From the NCBI GenBank assembly GCA_002839435.1, contig PGYA01000061.1, positions 1-46,723 on the forward strand: a DNA stretch of 46,723 nucleotides. The letters are read 5' to 3'. The notes beneath the pieces are model-generated. The model searched no databases. It was not told the origin of the DNA and was given only the letters and a program-made list of their open reading frames with translations. Source of the DNA: Candidatus Riflebacteria bacterium HGW-Riflebacteria-2 (lineage in GTDB: Bacteria > Muiribacteriota > Ozemobacteria > Ozemobacterales > Ozemobacteraceae). Of this stretch, positions 25,035 to 33,792 are shown piece after piece. Each line of letters starts with the position of its first letter. Position 1 is the first letter of the stretch. Both the position numbers and the translations under genes were made by a program.

Positions 25035-27101
25035 TCAGAGGTCGTCGATTATAGCGGCAAGCGAAACAGCAGAAACCATGGTCAGAAAAGCCACAAGAAA
25101 AATAAGCATGTCTACCTGAAATATTTTTTGTGCGATCAACCGGTCTGGCGTCATGGCGAACAGCAGATAATCTGGAACACGCTTAAGCGGCGCGGCAGCG
25201 ATCAGCCATTTTTCGCCGGCCATGGAACCACTGACAGACTGCTGCGTTTCGCTACCAGCAACCTGCTCTGACAACTGAGACACAAAGGGGTATTTATTGA
25301 AATCACGTGGAAAAGGCAGCCGACTGCGGTCTCGTGGTACCATTGCCAGGCCTATCGAGTTATCCGGCAAGCCCTGGTCGGCAACATTACGCTGAACCTG
25401 CTTTTGCAGATAACGTTCGGAAAATGATTCGGTGCCGTGCCATATATAGAGAAGAAGAGGTTCCTTATCAGGGCCGCGCTCGACGAAATTTGTGTACACA
25501 TAATGACGTTTGTTCGCCAACCAGAATTCATTAACACGGTCCAGATTTTCAAAAGTCCTCAGCAGACTGGCCCCGGTATCTCCGAGCATATCTGCAAAGC
25601 TGTCGGAAAAGGAATCCATCATCATCGCACTGACCTTGTCCTGCAGGCTTTCCTCTTCACCACGCTGGGTAATGAAAATGCGCCGGGAAATCGCCGGCAT
25701 GATTTTCGCTGTAACATCGCCCGAAATTTTTCCGGGGGGCCAGCTGTAGCGCATATGACCTTTGTTATCCGCAATATAGATACGGTTTATCGCATCCTTT
25801 TTGAACAACTCTGACGAAAGCCGGTCGAGTTCCTTTGTATCAAGGTCACGCGCCGCCCGCAGACCGGCGAACCTTCTATAAATGTCCTCAAGATTACGTA
25901 CGGCAACCTGATAATTTTCATCAACACGTTCAAGTTTGTCAGAAAGCGACGAAAAGGACTCCTGAGCTAGCATCTGCGCGTAAACCGCACGATAATGGAA
26001 GCCCAGAACCACAATAACAACTATTGACACAGCAGCAACAAAAAGCACGAGGAAGCGACGTAGAGAAAGCCCAAAACATACCGGCACCACCGCGCGAGCG
26101 ACAACAATTCCCGGTCTGGAGGCAGCAAGCACGCTGCCTGCCTTTACGACAATAAGAAACCAGACGAGCATCAATATCTTAATTAGAGAGGCGATATTGT
26201 TGTAATACCGGTCTGGCGAACGTTGCAGGCAAAAAAGAATGCGGTCTGCCGTAAAATATTCACTGAGCAGAAGATGCCCCCCCAGTTCGGACTGCGACTC
26301 AAAGTTATTGCGCATCATCGTAAGATGCCTGGTAAGATCCTGTCTGGTAACTCCGGCAAGAGAGATTTCGCATTCAGAGGGCAATGTTCTGGCAGACGAA
26401 GCGATATCGACAACCCCGTAAAGTCTCTCGCCACGCCACTCAAAATTGGCGGAGTCGAGTAGTTGCTCCATCGCCATATTGCCGGGAATATCGGCTGCGC
26501 TGAACCATGCGACAAAGCCGCCCTTAAGACGCACGTCAGGTTCGTGTGAATAGATAGTATTCCAGTAAAGGTAGCCAGGGCGTCCATTCATCATTACACG
26601 CATAAGCGACGACTTATCCTGCGCAATTGCAGACGGAGTAAGACCGCCAGCGAAAGCGTCAAAAAACGGACGGTGACGAACAAGCAGAGAACCCTCGCCG
26701 GTTGTTTCCTGCAAAAGAAGTGCTTCAAAAATCTTCTGCAACACAGCACGTCTGCTCTCAGACTGACCTTTAACCTGCATGGCGCCACCATCGGCATTGA
26801 AAAACCTGAAGTTCACGAAAGCAAAACCGTCATCTCTGAAGCGGGCCAGGCTGGCCTCTATAACGGACTCTTTGTAGTCATCTTCGGCAAGGTTGCCGTA
26901 AAAAAAATTCAGGCGGCGCTGAATGTACACACGGTCATCACCCTCCCGTTTGAGTCTGAGAAGTTCTCGCCGGATGCCGGGAAGCGCCTCGCTTTTGTAA
27001 GCCGCAACGCTTCTATGGGCAAAATGTTGCCAGCCAAGAGCGGCAAGTAATGAAGGTACTATGGCACAAACAATTATGAATAAAAGCAGAAACCGGCATA
27101 T
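25035..27101 (-). CDS. Membrane sensor-like protein; 5' end without a normal start codon
   Basis: The first usual start codon is GTG 26930 (631 residues), but the frame is open upstream to a TAA at 27102-27104. The extra 57 codons look coding: RFLLLFIIVCAIVPSLLAAL is a membrane segment and AYKSEALPGIRRELLRLKRE is a helix. None of them is ATG, GTG or TTG, so the start may be ATA, ATT or CTG, or the start codon has been lost. Further membrane segments lie at about SLIKILMLVWFLIVV, RRFLVLFVAAVSIVVIVVLGF and near the C-terminus (MLIFLVAFLTMVSAVSLAAI). Extracytoplasmic regions separate them. It ends five residues after the last membrane segment, without HAMP, kinase or cyclase domain. Function unknown; a truncated sensor is possible. 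Confidence 0.7.
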   Translation of the reverse strand: MCRFLLLFIIVCAIVPSLLAALGWQHFAHRSVAAYKSEALPGIRRELLRLKREGDDRVYIQRRLNFFYGNLAEDDYKESVIEASLARFRDDGFAFVNFRFFNADGGAMQVKGQSESRRAVLQKIFEALLLQETTGEGSLLVRHRPFFDAFAGGLTPSAIAQDKSSLMRVMMNGRPGYLYWNTIYSHEPDVRLKGGFVAWFSAADIPGNMAMEQLLDSANFEWRGERLYGVVDIASSARTLPSECEISLAGVTRQDLTRHLTMMRNNFESQSELGGHLLLSEYFTADRILFCLQRSPDRYYNNIASLIKILMLVWFLIVVKAGSVLAASRPGIVVARAVVPVCFGLSLRRFLVLFVAAVSIVVIVVLGFHYRAVYAQMLAQESFSSLSDKLERVDENYQVAVRNLEDIYRRFAGLRAARDLDTKELDRLSSELFKKDAINRIYIADNKGHMRYSWPPGKISGDVTAKIMPAISRRIFITQRGEEESLQDKVSAMMMDSFSDSFADMLGDTGASLLRTFENLDRVNEFWLANKRHYVYTNFVERGPDKEPLLLYIWHGTESFSERYLQKQVQRNVADQGLPDNSIGLAMVPRDRSRLPFPRDFNKYPFVSQLSEQVAGSETQQSVSGSMAGEKWLIAAAPLKRVPDYLLFAMTPDRLIAQKIFQVDMLIFLVAFLTMVSAVSLAAIIDDL

Positions 27102-27122
27102 TTACAGAATGATATTGCAATA

Positions 27123-27151
27123 ATGACAAGGTAGCAATAATCTGCTATCAT
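27123..27151 (+). promoter_or_regulatory. Candidate promoter of the TPR gene
   Basis: ATGACA (27123-27128) and TATCAT (27146-27151) are 17 bases apart, 38 bases before the start codon. An inverted repeat TAGCA/TGCTA overlaps the -10 box. Confidence 0.6.
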
Positions 27152-27189
27152 AAAAGTGAAAGACACTGAGTGAAACTTACGAGGGAACC

Positions 27190-28212
27190 ATGAATAAGAC
27201 TGGCTTTGCTGTTATTCTGATAGCCATGCTGGCGGTGGCTGCAGGCGTATTTGCGCTGGCACTCAACCCCGAAGCAGAAACTTTTTTCAAAAAAGCCGAA
27301 TCGGCCTTTGTCGGTAAAAATCTTGACGAAGCCGAGACCAGTTTGCTGGAAGCGCTTAAGCTTGAACCTGACAATGCAGTATTTCGCTATATACTGGGTC
27401 AGGTTCAGTTCATGAAAGAAAATCATCTTGAATCAAAAAACAACCTTGAAATAGTCTCGCGCTCACGCCCCTCACCTGACAAAGGCGAAGAATACAACAG
27501 CAAACTCAAGGGCTACAAGAAAAGAATCAAAGATCTCCAGGAAAAATTCAACCTGGCTGGTCAGTCGAGATTCGACATTTACCAGAAAAACAAAGACAGC
27601 AATCAGAAACTGAAACTTGCCGTTACCGTTTTTCAGGCCTTCAGACTCAATCCGCCACTGCGCTACCGCAACTTCAAACTGCTCGAAGAAATTATCGGGA
27701 TATACGAAAGTGCTCTGCAGAAGTCGTTCGAGGGCAGTGAATGGCAGAAAGAACCAATGCTGCAGCTGGCCTTTCTCTACGAAATAGCCAACAAAAAAGA
27801 CAAGGCCGCCGAAGTCTACATGCGCGCCCTTGATTACGTTGAAAACCCCAACGAAGAATTTGTCATTACCCACAAATTTGACTATCTCAACCGCTCCAAT
27901 AAAGAAAAGCTGCTTGATACCATTGAAGCAGGCGACTTTACCCGCCAGGATCTCGAAGAACTCATTGGCAGCGGCAGCCAGAAGGTCAGCGAAGAAGATA
28001 AGCAGAAAATCGAAGATATCATCACAGACGCGCGATCAAAGCTTGAGAACGCATCCAGTGACGAAGAACGTGAGTCTGTTCTTGAAGAAATCAAAGCGAC
28101 TATAATCGAGAAACAGAAGCGTGGCGAACTGCCTGGCCAGGACGAGCTCAAAAAGAAGCTCGAAAAGGAAGGCAAAACCATGGAAGACTACATGAAAGAA
28201 AAGGGTTTCTGA
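27190..28212 (+). CDS. Membrane-anchored TPR-like protein
   Basis: The 340-residue protein has an N-terminal hydrophobic signal or anchor (about residues 5-24, GFAVILIAMLAVAAGVFALA). TPR-type helices follow (about 28-75: ETFFKKAESAFVGKNLDEAE, then a classic KLEPDNAVFRYILGQVQF unit). Another TPR-like unit lies near 180-215 (PMLQLAFLYEIANKKDKAAEVYMRAL). The C-terminal third (about 240-340) is highly charged and helical (K/E/D rich) and ends with KEKGF. It probably acts as a scaffold at the outer face of the membrane; no partner is evident. GAGGGA lies just before the ATG. The chelatase gene follows 13 bases later. Confidence 0.75.
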   Translation: MNKTGFAVILIAMLAVAAGVFALALNPEAETFFKKAESAFVGKNLDEAETSLLEALKLEPDNAVFRYILGQVQFMKENHLESKNNLEIVSRSRPSPDKGEEYNSKLKGYKKRIKDLQEKFNLAGQSRFDIYQKNKDSNQKLKLAVTVFQAFRLNPPLRYRNFKLLEEIIGIYESALQKSFEGSEWQKEPMLQLAFLYEIANKKDKAAEVYMRALDYVENPNEEFVITHKFDYLNRSNKEKLLDTIEAGDFTRQDLEELIGSGSQKVSEEDKQKIEDIITDARSKLENASSDEERESVLEEIKATIIEKQKRGELPGQDELKKKLEKEGKTMEDYMKEKGF

Positions 28213-28225
28213 CCTGTCAGCAGAT

Positions 28226-28594
28226 ATGGCCCGCAAACGACACGCTCTGCTGATTTTTCATGGTTCAGCCCGCGAAACAGCCAGCAACGCCGCTGCGGTT
28301 TTTGTCGAAAACCTTAAAAAACAAAACAACCCGGTCGATTTTTCGATATGCTTTTTGCGAGGCGCCGAGCCCACGCTGGAAAAAGCTATTGAAACGGCTA
28401 TTGACAACGGCTGCACCAGCTTACGCCTGATTCCGCTGTTTTTGCTGCCCGGCTCACATATTGACGAAGATATTCCAGCTATTATCGAAAAATACCAGCT
28501 GGCAAACCCGCACATTGAATTCGAGGCTGGCAGTTGTCTCGTGCACAACCCGCAGTTTATAAAATTTGTTGCCAACGAGATCGGCGAAAACTGA
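28226..28594 (+). CDS. Short CbiX/SirB-type chelatase
   Basis: This 122-residue protein is one chelatase half-domain, like the short CbiX form that works as a dimer to insert cobalt or iron into a porphyrinoid such as sirohydrochlorin. The likely metal-binding histidines are in the N-terminal IFHGSAR motif and in LLPGSHIDEDIP. The layout (beta-alpha with LLIFHGS at the start, then LRLIPLFLLPGSHI) is characteristic. No other cobalamin or siroheme gene is nearby, so the metal and substrate are open. It follows the TPR gene without a clear Shine-Dalgarno. It converges on the RNase P RNA gene. Confidence 0.82.
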   Translation: MARKRHALLIFHGSARETASNAAAVFVENLKKQNNPVDFSICFLRGAEPTLEKAIETAIDNGCTSLRLIPLFLLPGSHIDEDIPAIIEKYQLANPHIEFEAGSCLVHNPQFIKFVANEIGEN

Positions 28595-28616
28595 GATTGA
28601 ATTGAAAACAGAAAAA

Positions 28617-28986
28617 GCAGGGCAGCCTGTAAGCCGGGTTCTGTACCTCCGAAGAGGCGTCGGTCATCTATCTGGGATCAGAGTTACCTCTGACCTCTAG
28701 CGACCTACCCGGGGTAGTAGCGAAACGGGCCGTTTCATCCCCCTGTTCGGTCTTGCTCCGGCGGGGTTTACCAGAAGCGCTGTCGCCAGACGCTCCGGTG
28801 CGCTCTTACCGCACCTTTTCACCCTTGCCTGTGTCTTGCGACCATCGGCGGTTTGTTTTCTGTTGCACTTTCCGTCCCCGGGGGATCTCTCCCCCGAAGC
28901 CTGGGTGTTACCCAGCGCCATGCCCTTTGGAGCCCGGACTTTCCTCATTTCCCCATGGGGGAAACGCGACCGACCAGCTGCCCTGC
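28617..28986 (-). ncRNA. rnpB: RNase P RNA (class A)
   Basis: Catalytic RNA of RNase P, which removes the 5' leader of pre-tRNAs. The ends pair over 10 bp (GCAGGGCAGC with GCTGCCCTGC), forming helix P1. The conserved 5' block GAGGAAAGTCCGGGCTCC and the 3' GGCTTACAGGCTG block are present. The internal GTGCAACAGAAA and GGTAAACCCC elements are also typical. A T run right after P1 acts as the tail. Ends are judged from P1 and may be off by a few bases. Confidence 0.93.
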
Positions 28987-28995
28987 AATTCCTGT

Positions 28996-29856
28996 CTATT
29001 CAATCTTGACGTTGCGCCGGGTTCCGGTCAGGCGCATGATCAGACCAGCCTTTCCAGAAGGATATAGCGGTTCCTTCTTGCGCCTTGAGAACCCGCAACG
29101 TTCGCAGACATAAATCTTTCGCTGCAGACCCAGCGTATTTACACCAGGCTCTTTCAGCATCTCGCTCGACACTTTCAACGCGCCATTACATCTCGGGCAA
29201 CGTTCAACGAAAAATATGATATAACAAAGAAACAGGCCAACCAGCAGTGCCAGCACAATCTCTTTGGATGTCCACAGGAAACCTCTCAGATCAAAGGTTT
29301 TCGAACCGGCGCCAACTCTCGAAGAGTCACGTTTGAGTTCATCGAGCAACATACGCCTGATGGCTCTGACACCTTCCAGGAAACCAGTTCCATCATTGTT
29401 GATGGCATTATTAGGCAGAATAACCTGGTTAAGTATTTTTTCGCCCATTTCACGGGTGACCAGATATTTCAGGCCGATACCAACGCGAAGATGCACCTTG
29501 CCATGCGCGGCCCCTTCGGGCAGCAGGGCAAAGATCAGTATGCCCCGTTTATCCATACCAATGCTTCTGATCCATTCAGCAAAAAAGCTTTCAACCTGAG
29601 TCTGACCTTCAGACAGGTTTACAATGCGCATGGTCTTGATGAGAACCCTGATTCTTGTTTTTTCTTCGATCTCACGACAGTGATCGACTATCTGCTGACG
29701 CAGATCGGACTTGACCAGTTCAGCCCGGTCATCAAGGTAAAGAGAGGGATCGACTTTCACCGGCGGTGGCGCATCCTGTGACAAAACAGGAGCTGCTGCG
29801 ATCATGATAATCGCAAACAGCCACAGAAAGAGGGGTTTAAGTCGCAATAGCTTCAT
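28996..29856 (-). CDS. TPM-domain (Psb32/YgcG) membrane protein with C-terminal zinc ribbon
   Basis: The 286-residue protein starts at ATG 29856 (MKLLRLK); a longer open frame reaches 29937 but lies inside the upstream gene. It has a signal peptide (about 9-27, cleavage near VLSQ). A TPM domain (about 35-180; YLDDRAEL, TMRIVNLSEGQTQVESFF, GILIFALLPEGAAHGKVHLR, VGIGLKYLV) follows, exported to the envelope. A membrane segment lies near 205-225 (EIVLALLVGLFLCYIIFFV). A short cytoplasmic tail has CPRC and CERC motifs that could bind zinc. It follows the coiled-coil gene by one base and ends 10 bases before the RNase P RNA gene. Confidence 0.8.
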   Translation of the reverse strand: MKLLRLKPLFLWLFAIIMIAAAPVLSQDAPPPVKVDPSLYLDDRAELVKSDLRQQIVDHCREIEEKTRIRVLIKTMRIVNLSEGQTQVESFFAEWIRSIGMDKRGILIFALLPEGAAHGKVHLRVGIGLKYLVTREMGEKILNQVILPNNAINNDGTGFLEGVRAIRRMLLDELKRDSSRVGAGSKTFDLRGFLWTSKEIVLALLVGLFLCYIIFFVERCPRCNGALKVSSEMLKEPGVNTLGLQRKIYVCERCGFSRRKKEPLYPSGKAGLIMRLTGTRRNVKIE

Positions 29857-29857
29857 T

Positions 29858-30571
29858 TTAATCGCGTAGACCAGTCCAGTAAAGAAGTGCGCCACAGTTT
29901 GAGCAGATTTCGGCGCCATCATGTGAATTGATGGCACTCATGAAGCCGGCCGGCATACCCATACCACAGGCAGGGCAAGATGGGCCTTCAACAGCATATA
30001 AGACCTGCCCGCGTCTTTTCTGGCGGAATTCTTCATATTTTTCGAGAATTCCAGTTTCTATACCGAGGCTGCATTGGCCACGCTGTGTTTTAAGATCTTC
30101 GATTTCCCTTTTAATAACAAGAACTTCGTCGGCGATGCGAGCTTTAACCTGCGCCAGATGTTCTCTGCGGCCGGCAACTACCTTCTCGCCCCTGACGATA
30201 TCGGCCTCGAGAGTTTCAATCTTTTCCATATCCTCAAGAATTCTGGTTTCGATTTCGGAGGCCTTGTTTTTCTGCCCGGTAATCTCGCGCTCAAGCGCAG
30301 CATAAGCCATCGGTAGAAGTCCCGCGCTGTCGAGTTTCTCCTGAGAGCTTTTAATACTGGTATTGAGACTGTCAAATTCTGTTTCAGCGGCACGGCGGCG
30401 CAGCTGTATCTTCTTAAGAAGAGCCTGTTTCTTTTCAAGCAGGGCCGCGTCGTTTTCAATTTCGGTCTGCATCCGAGCAGCCTTCTGCTTTTTTTCGTCT
30501 ATCTGCGCGTTGGCTGCGTCAATTTTAAGATCCAGCTCCTGCAGCGGAATCAGCGTCTTGCATTGAATCAC
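29858..30571 (-). CDS. Coiled-coil zinc-ribbon protein (DUF164/C4-type)
   Basis: This 237-residue protein has a long antiparallel coiled coil (about 10-170, many E/K/A heptads) and a C-terminal zinc ribbon (about 195-235) with CPACGMGMPAG and CSNCGALLYW, four cysteines in two CxxC pairs. This matches the DUF164 family found widely in bacteria; its role is not settled. The start is GTG 30571, preceded by GAGGT. A promoter-like TTGACA-15-GATAAT lies 37 bases upstream. The TPM gene follows with one base between, so the pair is co-translated. Confidence 0.82.
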   Translation of the reverse strand: MIQCKTLIPLQELDLKIDAANAQIDEKKQKAARMQTEIENDAALLEKKQALLKKIQLRRRAAETEFDSLNTSIKSSQEKLDSAGLLPMAYAALEREITGQKNKASEIETRILEDMEKIETLEADIVRGEKVVAGRREHLAQVKARIADEVLVIKREIEDLKTQRGQCSLGIETGILEKYEEFRQKRRGQVLYAVEGPSCPACGMGMPAGFMSAINSHDGAEICSNCGALLYWTGLRD

Positions 30572-30607
30572 GGGTTACCTCATGATTTGGATTTATTGAG
30601 GTTGTAC

Positions 30608-30634
30608 ATTATCAGAAGCCCAGCTGCATGTCAA
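30608..30634 (-). promoter_or_regulatory. Candidate promoter of the zinc-ribbon/TPM operon
   Basis: On the - strand TTGACA (30634-30629) is followed by GATAAT (30613-30608) after 15 bases, a slightly short spacer. A GCATGT/ACATGC inverted repeat overlaps the -35 box. Confidence 0.5.
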
Positions 30635-30710
30635 TTACATGCTAATCAGCTGACCCTCAGACGGTTGCCTCGAAATTCAGCATTTAATCGGTGTTTAGCT
30701 GCAAACAGCA

Positions 30711-30739
30711 TTGACCCGGAGAACAAACAATGCTATACT
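30711..30739 (+). promoter_or_regulatory. Near-consensus promoter of the der operon
   Basis: TTGACC (30711-30716) and TATACT (30734-30739) are separated by exactly 17 bases. Transcription should start near 30746, downstream of an ATG at 30730, so that ATG cannot be the der start. Confidence 0.85.
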
Positions 30740-30765
30740 TTTCTTTTGCAAATCTGGAGGTAGCC

Positions 30766-32103
30766 ATGGAGTCAATCCCTGTAATCGCCATAGTTGGCAG
30801 GCCCAACGTCGGCAAATCTTCTCTGATGAACCGAATAGTAGGTTATCGACACGCAATTGTCGATGCGACTCCCGGCGTCACACGCGACCGCAACTACGCC
30901 GAAGCCGTCTGGAACGGCAGACGTATCAATCTCGTAGATACCGGAGGTCTCGACCCTGATGACTCCAAGCCGCTCATGCAGTCGATCAAACAGCAGGTCG
31001 ATTATGCCCTGCGCGAAGCTAATGCCATCATATTTATCTGCGACGGCAAAGCCGGCCTGGTTCCTGACGACAAGCAGATTCTCAACTTTCTGCGCCGGCA
31101 TTGGGCCGGTCATCCTCTTTTCGTAGTTATCAACAAGCTCGATAATGCCAACGATGAATCGCAGCTGGCAGATTTTTACGAACTCGGCATCGATCAGATG
31201 TATCCTGTGTCGGCAATTCACGGTCACGGCGTCGCTGATTTTCTCGACCTGCTGGTAGCCGATCTGCCCCGTAATGACACTCCCGACGAACTCGAAATGG
31301 CGCGCAAAGATCGAGAACTGGAGCGCATCGCCATCGTTGGCAAGCCGAATGTTGGCAAGTCTTCAATTTTCAACAGTCTCATTGGCGAGCACCGCTCGAT
31401 AGTCGATAACGTGCCGGGCACGACGCGTGACACCATTCAGGTCAAGCTCAACCGCAGCGGCAAGATATACAATTTCGTCGATACTGCGGGTTTGCGCAGG
31501 CCAGACCGCGAGAAAGACAATGTCGAGCAGTTTTCGGTTTATCGCACCCTCGGCGCAATAAAAGACACTGATCTGGTCATTCTTGTTATGGACGCGTCAA
31601 AAGGCGGGATCACGAATCAGGACAAACGCATCGCCGGTCGCGTCATTGACAGCGGCGCTGGCTGTATCGTCGTCTGGAACAAATGGGATATCTCACGCCA
31701 TGACGAACATTTCTGGGCAGAGCTGATCAAGCAGACCCGCGAGGAATTCCCGTTGCTGGGCTTTGCGCCGCTGCTGTCAACCTCTGCCAAAACCGGTCTG
31801 CGCGTAAACCGTCTGTTTGAAATGATCGACCACGTCCAGGAAACCGGACGTCGGCGAATTCCAGACGACCGCCTCAAGACAATACTCTACGATGCCATTA
31901 CGATTCAACCGCCTCCCGCATTCAGAGGCCGCGAGGTCAAGCTGAAATCACTGATACAGTATGATGGGCCACCGGTAATCTTCAAGCTGAAATGCTCAGA
32001 ACCAAAGGGCGTTCACTTCTCATATCAGCGTTACCTGCTCAATCACATAAAGCAGGAAGAAACCTTCGACGGTTGGCCAATTAAACTCTATACCGGGCAC
32101 TAA
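30766..32103 (+). CDS. der: Ribosome assembly GTPase Der
   Basis: The 445-residue protein has two tandem GTPase domains and a C-terminal KH-like domain and is needed for 50S subunit assembly. Domain 1 has GRPNVGKSS (about 10-18), DTGGL and NKLD. Domain 2 has GKPNVGKSS, DTAGLRR and NKWD. The C-terminal part contains RIPDDRLKTILYDAI and ends with LYTGH. ATG 30766 is chosen because GGAGG lies 5 bases before it; the longer frame from 30730 starts inside the -10 box. It opens a six-gene operon. Confidence 0.97.
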   Translation: MESIPVIAIVGRPNVGKSSLMNRIVGYRHAIVDATPGVTRDRNYAEAVWNGRRINLVDTGGLDPDDSKPLMQSIKQQVDYALREANAIIFICDGKAGLVPDDKQILNFLRRHWAGHPLFVVINKLDNANDESQLADFYELGIDQMYPVSAIHGHGVADFLDLLVADLPRNDTPDELEMARKDRELERIAIVGKPNVGKSSIFNSLIGEHRSIVDNVPGTTRDTIQVKLNRSGKIYNFVDTAGLRRPDREKDNVEQFSVYRTLGAIKDTDLVILVMDASKGGITNQDKRIAGRVIDSGAGCIVVWNKWDISRHDEHFWAELIKQTREEFPLLGFAPLLSTSAKTGLRVNRLFEMIDHVQETGRRRIPDDRLKTILYDAITIQPPPAFRGREVKLKSLIQYDGPPVIFKLKCSEPKGVHFSYQRYLLNHIKQEETFDGWPIKLYTGH

Positions 32104-32110
32104 CACCTGC

Positions 32111-32767
32111 ATGGATTACTTCTACGCTGTTCTGATCGGTTATTTATGTGGTTCCATACCGACCGCCTACTGGATCGGCCGCCTTGTCTACCGCCTCAAC
32201 ATATTTGAGCACGGCAGCAAAAACATGGGCGCCACCAATGTATTCAGGGTGCTCGGAAAAAAACCCGGCATAGTTACTTTGTTAATCGATATTTTCAAGG
32301 GAGTGCTGCCTGTTGTTATTGTCAGAAACACCATGCCAGACCGCCCGACTCTGGCTTTTGCCGCCGCTGCCGCTGCAATGATGGGGCACACACTCTCTTT
32401 CTGGGTTCGTTTCAAGGGCGGAAAGGGCGTAGCAACCGGCCTCGGCGTTTTTCTGGCTCTGGCAACCAGAGCGTCGCTGTGCAGTCTGCTGACATTTCTG
32501 GCAACACTAACGGTCAGCGGTATGGTTTCGCTTGGCTCGATACTGGCTGCCGCCGCCCTGCCCTTTTTCATTTACTGGTTTGGAGAGCTCGGGCCGGTTT
32601 ACAACTCCTATATCACTGCTTTTTCGGCCGCGGTAGCCATGTTTGTCATATATCGCCACAAGACCAACATTCAGCGCATTATCAAAGGCGAAGAAGCCAA
32701 AATCTGGCAAAACAAAACAGCTGAAAAGTCCGCTGAAACTTCTTCTGCAACGGAGGGACCAGCATGA
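32111..32767 (+). CDS. plsY: Acyl-phosphate glycerol 3-phosphate acyltransferase PlsY
   Basis: The 218-residue inner-membrane enzyme transfers an acyl chain from acyl-phosphate to glycerol 3-phosphate, starting phospholipid synthesis. Membrane segments lie near residues 2-20, 50-70, 78-95, 115-140 and 155-175. The active-site motifs are intact: GSIPTAYWIGR, HGSKNMGATNVFRVLGKKPG and FKGGKGVATGLGVFLAL. The C-terminal tail of about 30 polar residues is slightly longer than usual. It overlaps gpsA by 4 bases (ATGA); both act on glycerol 3-phosphate. Confidence 0.96.
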   Translation: MDYFYAVLIGYLCGSIPTAYWIGRLVYRLNIFEHGSKNMGATNVFRVLGKKPGIVTLLIDIFKGVLPVVIVRNTMPDRPTLAFAAAAAAMMGHTLSFWVRFKGGKGVATGLGVFLALATRASLCSLLTFLATLTVSGMVSLGSILAAAALPFFIYWFGELGPVYNSYITAFSAAVAMFVIYRHKTNIQRIIKGEEAKIWQNKTAEKSAETSSATEGPA

Positions 32768-33774
32768 AATTTGCAGTAATCGGAGCCGGTTCCTGGGGCA
32801 CAACCCTTGCGAACCTGTTATGCGATAACGGGCACCAGGTAAGGCTGTGGGCCCGAGAAGCCGAAGTAGTCTCCGGCATCAACACCACACACCGGAATCC
32901 ATTTTTTGTCAGCCATCTTGAGCTCAACCCAAATCTAGAATGCACGCAAGATCTGCCAGAAACTCTTGTCGGAGCAGAAATCGCTCTGTTGTCAATCCCA
33001 TCAGGCTTTGTCAGGTCAGCTATAGAACCGTATAAACCACAGCTCAAAGCCCTTAAAGGCATTGTCAATGTCGCTAAAGGCTTCGAACGCGGCAGTGGCC
33101 GCCGAATATCACAGGTTCTCTGCGATATTCTCAACATCGATGCAGATTCAGAGAATGACAATATTGCCTGCCTCTCCGGGCCCAACCTTGCCGACGAAGT
33201 TGCCCAGAAAAAACTTGGCGCTTCGGTTATCGCAGCTCCCTCCCAGGAACTGTCACAGACTCTGCAGGAATGCTTTTCCAACAGTTATTTCAGGGTATAC
33301 CGGCATAACGACCGAACTGGCGTCGAACTCGGCGGCACCCTCAAAAATATTTTTGCCATCGGCGCCGGCATTGTTGATGGCCTTGAGCTTGGCGACAATG
33401 CCAAGGCCGCCTACCTGACGCGCAGCCTGCACGAACTGGTAAGACTCGGAACCGCTCTGGGCGGCGACACACAAACATTCTATGGTCTGGCCGGCCTCGG
33501 AGACCTTATGGCTACGACCTCTTCGCCACTTTCACGTAATCATCGCCTAGGTATGGCTCTGGCCAAAGGCGACAACCTGAAAAATTTTACCGGTTCGACC
33601 AAAATGGTGGTAGAGGGAGTCGAGGCCGCAAAAGTTGCCAGCGAATGGGGTAAAAAACTAACCCTTCAGCTGCCAATTACCGAAGAATTATGCAGGGTAT
33701 TTTTTGAAAACTGCCCACCCGCGGTAGCGGCTGCCAACCTGATGGGTCGTTCTTTAAAGGCCGAAACCGACTAA
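32764..33774 (+). CDS. gpsA: Glycerol-3-phosphate dehydrogenase (NAD(P)+)
   Basis: The 336-residue enzyme reduces dihydroxyacetone phosphate to glycerol 3-phosphate, the substrate of PlsY. The Rossmann motif is GAGSWGTTLANLL (residues 7-19). SGPNLADEV, the catalytic lysine region GGTLKNIFAIGAGIVDGL, and GLAGLGDLMATTSSPLSRNH are typical of GpsA. Length is normal. The start codon overlaps the plsY stop; the two enzymes make consecutive steps of lipid synthesis. Confidence 0.97.
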   Translation: MKFAVIGAGSWGTTLANLLCDNGHQVRLWAREAEVVSGINTTHRNPFFVSHLELNPNLECTQDLPETLVGAEIALLSIPSGFVRSAIEPYKPQLKALKGIVNVAKGFERGSGRRISQVLCDILNIDADSENDNIACLSGPNLADEVAQKKLGASVIAAPSQELSQTLQECFSNSYFRVYRHNDRTGVELGGTLKNIFAIGAGIVDGLELGDNAKAAYLTRSLHELVRLGTALGGDTQTFYGLAGLGDLMATTSSPLSRNHRLGMALAKGDNLKNFTGSTKMVVEGVEAAKVASEWGKKLTLQLPITEELCRVFFENCPPAVAAANLMGRSLKAETD

Positions 33775-33792
33775 ATTGCTGGAGCGTTGCTG

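Noticed and set aside
30730..30765. 12-residue N-terminal extension of Der from ATG 30730
   Set aside because: That ATG lies upstream of the predicted transcript start, next to the -10 box.
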